From Rarobacter faecitabidus (GTDB lineage: Bacteria; Actinomycetota; Actinomycetes; Actinomycetales; Cellulomonadaceae): a DNA stretch of 64,000 nt. Both the position numbers and the translations under genes were made by a program. How positions within the stretch are numbered: the stretch's first letter is position 1; each line of letters opens with the position of its first letter. Below, piece after piece: positions 57,916-64,000 of this stretch. The stretch is taken from contig NZ_VFOS01000001.1 in the NCBI RefSeq assembly GCF_006716265.1, positions 930,001 through 994,000 of the forward strand, given 5' to 3'. The notes under the pieces were generated by a model. It was given only the letters and a program-made list of their open reading frames with translations. It was not told the DNA's origin and made no database searches.

Positions 57916-59382
57916 TCACGCCCGAAGTGAGGCAGTGCTTGCTGCCACGGGTACGGGCAACTCGGTCGCTCCGCGCAGGTACTCGTCCACTGAGGCTGCG
58001 GCGGCACGTCCCTCGGCAATTGCCCACACGATCAATGATTGACCACGGCCGGCGTCGCCCGCAACGAACACGCCCGGCACCTGCGTGCGGTACTCGTCGT
58101 TGCGTGCGAAGGTCCGGCGCTGCGTCAGAGGCAGATCCAGCTGGCCCGCTTGCGTCTTCGTCTCCGGCCCGGTGAATCCCATGGCGATAAGGACGAGGTC
58201 CGCGGGCAGGTCTCGCTCCGTGCCCGCCGTGGGGACGCGGCGACCGTCGGGCAGATACTCGGTCGTAGCCACCCGCAGGGCGCGAACATTGCCATCGTCG
58301 TCGCCGATGTAGGCGACGGTCGATGCGAGGAACTCGCGCTCACCGCCCTCCTCGTGCGAGGAGGAGACCTCGAACAGCCGAGGGGTCGTCGGCCAGGGCT
58401 CGTGCGCGGGGCGCTCGTCCGGAAGGCGCTTGCCGATCGCCAGGTTGGTGACCGACGCAGCGCCCTGGCGCAGCGCGGTACCGATGCAGTCGGATCCGGT
58501 GTCGCCGCCACCGATGACGATGACGTGCTTGCCCTCCGCGCTGATCGGATCGGCAACGCCAACACCAGCGGATTCGCGGTTTGCCCGCACCAGGTATTCC
58601 ATCGCGTAGTGAACGCCCCCGAGTTCGCGACCGGGCAACGCCAGATCGCGCGGCTCGGTGGCGCCGCTGGCAATGACGATCGCATCGTAGCGGTCGCGCA
58701 TCTGCGACCACGAGACGTCCCGTCCGACCTCGACGCCGGTGCGGAACACGGTGCCCTCGGCCCGCATCTGCTCGATGCGCCGGTCAATGTGCTCCTTCTC
58801 CAGCTTGAAGTCGGGAATGCCGTAGCGGAGCAGGCCGCCCAACTCGTCGTCGCGCTCGTACACCGCCACCGTGTGGCCTACGCGCGAGAGTTGCTGAGCG
58901 GCGGCCAATCCCGCGGGACCCGAACCGACGACCGCGACGGTCTTGCCGGTGAACCGCTGCGGAACCTGCGGTAGCACCAGACCACGGCGGAACGCCTCGT
59001 CGATGATCTCGACTTCAAAGTTCTTGATGGTCACCGGCGGCTGGTTAATCCCGAGGACGCACGCGTCCTCGCAGGGGGCAGGGCAGACACGCCCAGTGAA
59101 CTCCGGGAAGTTGTTCGTGGCGTGCAACCGTTCAATCGCGTCTGCCCAGTGGCCGGTGCGCACGAGATCGTTCCAGTCGGGAATGAGGTTGCCGAGCGGG
59201 CAGCCCTGGTTGCAGAACGGAATGCCGCAGTCCATGCAACGGCTCGCCTGCTCGCGCAAGAACGGCGACGCCGCATCGCGGTGCTCGTGCGTATCCCGGA
59301 AGTCGCGCAGTCGCACCGCAACCGGCCGGTTAGCCGGCAGTTCGCGTTCGCGGTACTTGAGAAATCCCCGCGGATCAGCCAT
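57916..59382 (-). CDS. gltD: Glutamate synthase, small subunit
   Basis: The 488-residue protein has the N-terminal iron-sulfur cysteines [20 protein letters not shown] and [20 protein letters not shown]-binding loops follow ([20 protein letters not shown] and [19 protein letters not shown]). It passes electrons from NADPH to GltB. The ATG overlaps the gltB stop codon by 8 nt, so the operon reads gltB-gltD. Key motifs are intact. Confidence 0.95.
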   Translation of the reverse strand: MADPRGFLKYRERELPANRPVAVRLRDFRDTHEHRDAASPFLREQASRCMDCGIPFCNQGCPLGNLIPDWNDLVRTGHWADAIERLHATNNFPEFTGRVCPAPCEDACVLGINQPPVTIKNFEVEIIDEAFRRGLVLPQVPQRFTGKTVAVVGSGPAGLAAAQQLSRVGHTVAVYERDDELGGLLRYGIPDFKLEKEHIDRRIEQMRAEGTVFRTGVEVGRDVSWSQMRDRYDAIVIASGATEPRDLALPGRELGGVHYAMEYLVRANRESAGVGVADPISAEGKHVIVIGGGDTGSDCIGTALRQGAASVTNLAIGKRLPDERPAHEPWPTTPRLFEVSSSHEEGGEREFLASTVAYIGDDDGNVRALRVATTEYLPDGRRVPTAGTERDLPADLVLIAMGFTGPETKTQAGQLDLPLTQRRTFARNDEYRTQVPGVFVAGDAGRGQSLIVWAIAEGRAAAASVDEYLRGATELPVPVAASTASLRA

Positions 59383-62300
59383 GAGCCACCTCCAAAACCT
59401 TCTCCCACTCGCCGGGTGTGGCGAGGTCAATGCCGTCTGCCTCCGCCTGTGCCAGCACACCGCGCATGCGGTAGTACTCGGCGGGGATCAATGCCGAGAA
59501 GCGCGTCCTCGTGACCTCGAAGTCATCGAGCAACTGCGCCGCGATCGGCGATCCGGTCTCCGTGTAGTGCCGCTCGAGTAGCGCGCGCACGATCGCCGCG
59601 GACTCGTCATTCAGTTCGTGAACGAGCAACTCGCCATCGCGCGCCTGCTTGTTGAGCTTGGCCTCATCGAGGTCCAGCAGGTAGGCGATGCCCCCGGACA
59701 TTCCCGCTCCGAAGTTGCGGCCGGTGCGGCCGAGCACGAGTACCGTCCCGCCGGTCATGTACTCGCAACCGTGGTCGCCCACTCCCTCAACGACGAGCGT
59801 TGCGCCCGAGTTGCGCACACCGAACCGCTCCCCCACAAGCCCACGCAGGAAGATCTCGCCCGATGTAGCACCGTAACCGATCACGTTCCCGGCGATGACG
59901 TCGTGCGCTCCGGAGAGCGTGGAGTTCCGATCCGGCCGAACGATGATGCGCCCACCCGAAAGGCCCTTACCGACGTAGTCGTTGGCGTCTCCGAACAGGC
60001 GAATGGTGATGCCCTGCGGGATGAATGCGCCGAAGGACTGGCCGCCCGATCCGGTGAGGTTGACGGTGATGGTGTCGTCGGGAAGCGGCTCGTCCCAGAA
60101 GCGCTTGGTCACCTCGTGGCCGAGCATCGTACCGACCGTTCGGTTCACGTTGCGAACGGGCAGATCGATGCTGACGGGCTGGCGGTCCTGCAGGGCGGGC
60201 TGGGCCGCTGCGATGATCTGGTTGTCCAGCGCCCGGTTGAGGCCGTGGTCCTGGCCCTTGACGCGTCGAGGTGCCGAACCGGCTGGCAGTTCCGGCTGCG
60301 CGAGGATCGGCTCGAGGTTCAGCCCCGATGCCTTCCAGTGGCTCACCGCGGCCGACGCGTCGAGATTCTGCACCTGGCCAACGGCCTCCTCGATCGAGCG
60401 GAACCCCAGGGCGGCGAGGTGCTCGCGCACCTCCTGCGCGATGAACTCGAAGAAGTTGATCACGAACTCGGGTTTGCCGGTGAAGCGCGACCGCAACTCT
60501 GGGTTCTGCGTCGCCACGCCGACGGGACAGGTGTCGAGGTGACACACGCGCATCATGATGCAACCGGAGACGACCATCGCCGTGGTGGCGAAGCCGAACT
60601 CCTCGGCGCCCAGGAGCGCGGCGATCACGACATCGCGGCCCGTCTTGAGCTGCCCGTCGACCTGCACCGTGATGCGGTCGCGGAGGTTGTTCATCACGAG
60701 GGTCTGCTGCGTTTCCGCCAGGCCGATCTCCCACGGCGTTCCCGCGTGCTTGAGCGAGGTGAGCGGGCTGGCGCCCGTGCCCCCGTCGTGACCCGAAATC
60801 AACACGACATCGGCGTGCGCCTTGGAGACTCCCGCCGCGACCGTTCCCACGCCGAACTCGGACACGAGCTTGACGTGGATGCGCGCGGCCGGGTTCGAGT
60901 TCTTGGCGTCATGAATCAGCTGGGCCAGGTCCTCAATCGAGTAGATGTCGTGGTGCGGCGGAGGCGAGATCAGGCCGACCCCCGGGGTCGAGTGCCGAGT
61001 CTTGGCAACCCAGGGATACACCTTGGCACCTGGGAGCTGACCGCCCTCACCAGGCTTCGCGCCCTGGGCGAGCTTGATCTGGATATCGTCCGCGAAGGTC
61101 AGGTACTCCGACGTCACGCCGAATCGACCGGAAGCGATCTGCTTGACGCGGCTCCGGCGTCGCGGGTCGTGGAGGCGCTCGGAGTCCTCCCCTCCCTCAC
61201 CGGTGTTGGAACGCCCGCCGAGTTCGTTCATGGCAATGGCGAGCGTCTCGTGAGTCTCCCGGGAGATGGATCCGTAGGACATTGCGCCGGTGTTGAACCG
61301 CTTGACGATCTCGCTGACCGGCTCCACCTCGTCTATCGACACTGGTGGACGATCAGACTTGAACTCGAGCAGCCCGCGCAAGGTCATCAGTCGCTTGGTC
61401 TGGTCGTCGATCTTCTTCGTGTACTGGCGGAAGACGTCGTATCGGCCGGTTCGAGTGGCGTGCTGGAGACGGAAAACCGTCTCGGGATCGAACAGGTGGG
61501 GCTCCCCCTCACGGCGCCACTTGTATTCGCCGCCCATGTCCAGCGCTCGGTGCGGCGCGAGGTTGCCGGATCGTGGATACGCCTTGAGGTGACGCGCCTT
61601 CGTCTCCTCCGCGATGGTTTCGAGTCCGATACCGCCCAGGCGCGAGGTGGTCGACGTGAAGTACTCGTCGATGACTGCCTGGGATAGGCCGACGGCCTCG
61701 AAGACCTGCGCTCCCCGGTACGAGGCGATGGTCGAGATGCCCATCTTGCTCATCACCTTGAGCACACCCTTGCCGAGCGCCTTGATCAGGTTCGCAACGG
61801 CCTTGTCCGCCGGCACGTCAAGGTAGCCCCGGTTGGCCAGGTCCTCCACGGTTTCCATGGCCAGGTATGGGTTGACCGCGGCCGCGCCGTACGAGATCAG
61901 GAGCGCAACATGGTGGACCTCGCGCACGTCCCCCGCCTCGACGACGAGCGAGACCTGCGTTCGCGAGTGCTGCCGCAGCAGGTGCTGATGCACGGCGCTG
62001 AGCAGGAGCAAAGACGGGATCGGGGCGTACTGACTATCCGCGTCCCGATCCGACAGGATCAGGAACGAGGTGCCGGCCGCGATCTGCGCATCCGCCTCCG
62101 CGAAGATTTCCTTCAGTCTTTTCTGCAAGGCATCGGCTCCGCCGCTGACGTCGTACAGGCCGCGAAGGATGTGCGAGCGGAAGTTCGATCGCCGGCCAAG
62201 TTCAGAACGCGAGATGTGGACGATCTTGGCGAACTGGTCGTTGTCCAGCACCGGGAAGGGCAGGACGAGCTTGCGCGCGTGGCTGGGAGAGTCGGAAAGC

Positions 62301-63949
62301 AGGTTCGGCTCGGGGCCGATCGCGCCGCCCAGCGAGGTGACGATCTCCTCGCGGATGGAGTCAAGCGGCGGGTTGGTGACCTGCGCGAACATCTGCGTGA
62401 AGTAATCGAACAGGAGCCGGGGACGATCCGACAGCACCGCGATCGGCGTGTCAGTTCCCATGGCACCGAGCGGCTCACCGCCGGTGTTCGCCATGGGCGT
62501 CAGGAGGATCTTGAGTTCCTCCTCGGTGTAGCCGAAAGCCCGTTGCCGACGGGCAACCGAGGCGGCCGAGTGGGCGACGTGTTCGCGTTCGGGCACGTCC
62601 GCGAGGTAGACCTCTTGGTCGTCGATCCACTGCCGGTAAGGACGTGAGCGCGCGAGCTGACTCTTGATCTCGTCGTCCTCGATGATGCGGCCCGCAGCGG
62701 TGTCGACGAGAAACATCTTGCCGGGTTCCAGCCGTCCCTTGCGGACGACAGTGGCGGGGTCGAGTTCGAGCACGCCGGCCTCGCTCGCAAGGACGACGAG
62801 ACCGTCGTCTGTGACCCAGTAGCGGCCAGGACGCAGTCCGTTGCGGTCGAGCACGGCGCCGATCAGGGTGCCATCGGTGAAGTTGAGGCACGCCGGGCCG
62901 TCCCAGGGCTCGATCAGGTTGGCGTGGAACTCGTAGAAGGCCCGCAGATCGGCGGGCATCTGCTCGTGGTTCTCCCAGGCCTCGGGAATCATCATCATTA
63001 CTGCGTGGGGCAGTTCGCGCCCGGCGAGATGAAGAAGCTCGAGTACCTCATCAAAGCTGGCAGAGTCCGAGGAACCCGGCGAGTTGACGGGAAGCAGGTC
63101 GGACATGTCGCCGAGCAATTCGGACGCGAGCATGCCCTGCCGTGCGGCCATCCAGTTACGGTTTCCGCGAACGGTGTTGATCTCCCCGTTGTGCGCGATC
63201 ATGCGGAACGGTTGCGCCAGTGGCCAGGATGGGAACGTGTTGGTGGAGAAGCGCGAGTGCACGAGCGCGAGTTCCGACGCGTAGCGCTCGTCCTGGAGGT
63301 CAGGGAAGAATGGGCCCAACTGGCCCGTGGTGAGCATGCCCTTGTAGGTCAGCGTCCGGGCGGACAGCGACGCGAAGAAAATGCCGAGGTCGCGTTCGGC
63401 GCGCTTGCGGATCCGATAGGCCTTGCGGTCGAGCTCGATACCAGCGAGCGAGAAGTCGGGGGCGGCGATGACGAGCTGGCGGAATGTCGGCATGGTCGAG
63501 CGCGCGGTCGGGCCGACCAACTCGGGAGTGACGGGCACGTCGCGCCACGCGAGCACCCGCAGGCCTACCTCGGCGACGATCTGCTCGATCGCGCGGGCGG
63601 CGTCGTCGGCCGCCTTGGGCTCGCCGGGAAGGAACCCGATCCCGATGGCGTAGTGTCCGGCGGCCGGCAAGTCGGCATCGATAACGTCTCGCAGGAAAGC
63701 GTCGGGGATCTGCGTCAGGATGCCTGCGCCGTCGCCCGTGTTCTCCTCCGCGCCGACTGCGCCGCGGTGGTCGAGGTTCTCCAGTGCCGTGAGAGCTGCT
63801 TCGACGATATCCCTGCCCGGAGTGCCCCGAAGTGTCGCGACAAAGGCAACACCGCATGCATCGTGCTCTGCAAGCGGGTCATAAAGGCCCTGGGCCTTCG
63901 GGTAGCCGGTCGTGACAAACGGACCTGGGAATGGCGTCGAAGTGCTCAT
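59375..63949 (-). CDS. gltB: Glutamate synthase, large subunit
   Basis: The 1524-residue subunit has an N-terminal glutaminase domain that becomes active when processing exposes the cysteine of [15 protein letters not shown] central domain and the FMN-binding TIM barrel follow ([40 protein letters not shown]), with the [3Fe-4S] cysteines in [19 protein letters not shown]. The C-terminal beta-helix has repeated Gly patterns. It combines glutamine and 2-oxoglutarate to form glutamate. GAGGA precedes the ATG at 63949 by 8 nt. It completes ammonium assimilation begun by the nitrite module. Confidence 0.96.
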   Translation of the reverse strand: MSTSTPFPGPFVTTGYPKAQGLYDPLAEHDACGVAFVATLRGTPGRDIVEAALTALENLDHRGAVGAEENTGDGAGILTQIPDAFLRDVIDADLPAAGHYAIGIGFLPGEPKAADDAARAIEQIVAEVGLRVLAWRDVPVTPELVGPTARSTMPTFRQLVIAAPDFSLAGIELDRKAYRIRKRAERDLGIFFASLSARTLTYKGMLTTGQLGPFFPDLQDERYASELALVHSRFSTNTFPSWPLAQPFRMIAHNGEINTVRGNRNWMAARQGMLASELLGDMSDLLPVNSPGSSDSASFDEVLELLHLAGRELPHAVMMMIPEAWENHEQMPADLRAFYEFHANLIEPWDGPACLNFTDGTLIGAVLDRNGLRPGRYWVTDDGLVVLASEAGVLELDPATVVRKGRLEPGKMFLVDTAAGRIIEDDEIKSQLARSRPYRQWIDDQEVYLADVPEREHVAHSAASVARRQRAFGYTEEELKILLTPMANTGGEPLGAMGTDTPIAVLSDRPRLLFDYFTQMFAQVTNPPLDSIREEIVTSLGGAIGPEPNLLSDSPSHARKLVLPFPVLDNDQFAKIVHISRSELGRRSNFRSHILRGLYDVSGGADALQKRLKEIFAEADAQIAAGTSFLILSDRDADSQYAPIPSLLLLSAVHQHLLRQHSRTQVSLVVEAGDVREVHHVALLISYGAAAVNPYLAMETVEDLANRGYLDVPADKAVANLIKALGKGVLKVMSKMGISTIASYRGAQVFEAVGLSQAVIDEYFTSTTSRLGGIGLETIAEETKARHLKAYPRSGNLAPHRALDMGGEYKWRREGEPHLFDPETVFRLQHATRTGRYDVFRQYTKKIDDQTKRLMTLRGLLEFKSDRPPVSIDEVEPVSEIVKRFNTGAMSYGSISRETHETLAIAMNELGGRSNTGEGGEDSERLHDPRRRSRVKQIASGRFGVTSEYLTFADDIQIKLAQGAKPGEGGQLPGAKVYPWVAKTRHSTPGVGLISPPPHHDIYSIEDLAQLIHDAKNSNPAARIHVKLVSEFGVGTVAAGVSKAHADVVLISGHDGGTGASPLTSLKHAGTPWEIGLAETQQTLVMNNLRDRITVQVDGQLKTGRDVVIAALLGAEEFGFATTAMVVSGCIMMRVCHLDTCPVGVATQNPELRSRFTGKPEFVINFFEFIAQEVREHLAALGFRSIEEAVGQVQNLDASAAVSHWKASGLNLEPILAQPELPAGSAPRRVKGQDHGLNRALDNQIIAAAQPALQDRQPVSIDLPVRNVNRTVGTMLGHEVTKRFWDEPLPDDTITVNLTGSGGQSFGAFIPQGITIRLFGDANDYVGKGLSGGRIIVRPDRNSTLSGAHDVIAGNVIGYGATSGEIFLRGLVGERFGVRNSGATLVVEGVGDHGCEYMTGGTVLVLGRTGRNFGAGMSGGIAYLLDLDEAKLNKQARDGELLVHELNDESAAIVRALLERHYTETGSPIAAQLLDDFEVTRTRFSALIPAEYYRMRGVLAQAEADGIDLATPGEWEKVLEVAHG

Positions 63950-64000
63950 CTGCACCGTCCTCGTCTCCGCCCTCCTGACCTCAGGCGGTGATCGTGCTGG
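63950..64000. other. Upstream edge of the gltBD operon
   Basis: The last 51 bases are the start of the gltB control region. Only the GAGGA ribosome-binding site is recognisable; the promoter lies beyond the window. Confidence 0.6.

Noticed and set aside
1-64000. CRISPR arrays, insertion sequences, prophage or integrase genes
   Set aside because: I found no regular repeats with spacers, no transposase or integrase, and no terminal inverted repeats.

Overview
The window is high-GC chromosomal DNA from an actinomycete. Lineage markers are RbpA, GarA, a PdtaR-type ANTAR regulator, PafB/PafC, HelY, an actinobacterial polyprenol-phosphate mannosyltransferase, NnaR and the DUF881/small-basic-protein cluster. 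Gene order (rbpA next to ppm1; helY-tatC-tatA-pafC-pafB; pgsA-DUF881-sbp-DUF881-garA-ftsR-merR; polA and pdtaR close together) follows the actinobacterial core, and the overall flavour is Micrococcales-like; I cannot name the species. I see no insertion sequence, prophage, CRISPR array or rRNA, so this is core genome rather than an accessory island.

Layout. 0-6 kb: SPFH protein, SpoU-type RNA methyltransferase, then a minus-strand block with a GNAT acetyltransferase, a YbaK-like protein, a PEBP protein and a TetR-SGNH esterase operon. 6-12 kb: nitrite assimilation, with nirB-nirD-nnaR-cbiX on the plus strand and a convergent formate/nitrite transporter. 12-15 kb: small membrane proteins, a YbdK-type carboxylate-amine ligase, a Rho-N domain protein and a UvrA remnant. 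15-25 kb: membrane alpha/beta hydrolase, fmt-rsmB-rpe, an FMN riboswitch with ribD-ribE-ribBA-ribH, and hisE-hisG. 25-33 kb: DEAD-box helicase, pgsA, the DUF881-sbp-DUF881 genes, garA, two MerR regulators, rbpA, ppm1. 33-43.5 kb: helY, tatC, tatA, a small membrane protein, pafC, pafB, a divergent DUF3866 gene and glgP. 43.5-54 kb: YciO-like protein, an exported LGFP-repeat protein, lnt, an SLC13-type anion transporter, polA and a GH15-like glycosidase. 54-64 kb: thioesterase, acetyltransferase, pdtaR, a tRNA-Leu(CAA), pyk, and gltD-gltB.

How the parts connect. NirC-like import, NirBD reduction, a HemD/wHTH regulator (NnaR) and a sirohydrochlorin chelatase form a nitrite-to-ammonium module; GltBD, at the other end, takes ammonium into glutamate. 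The riboflavin operon carries an FMN aptamer and sequence that could form a translational on/off switch. Regulation is the richest signal here. Many genes carry a TAnnnT hexamer 6-8 nt before ATG/GTG with no Shine-Dalgarno sequence, which suggests leaderless transcripts. pafB and the DUF3866 gene face away from a perfect 9+9 bp inverted repeat. rbpA has a GGAAC-N18-GTT element of the SigR/SigH type.

Limits. All identities come from reading motifs and gene order; no similarity search was run. Start codons were chosen from Shine-Dalgarno spacing, leaderless -10 spacing and gene overlap. I do not see a wholly new defence or mobile system. The more novel signals are regulatory, plus an uncharacterised exported LGFP protein, two small membrane proteins and a short-variable-loop tRNA-Leu.
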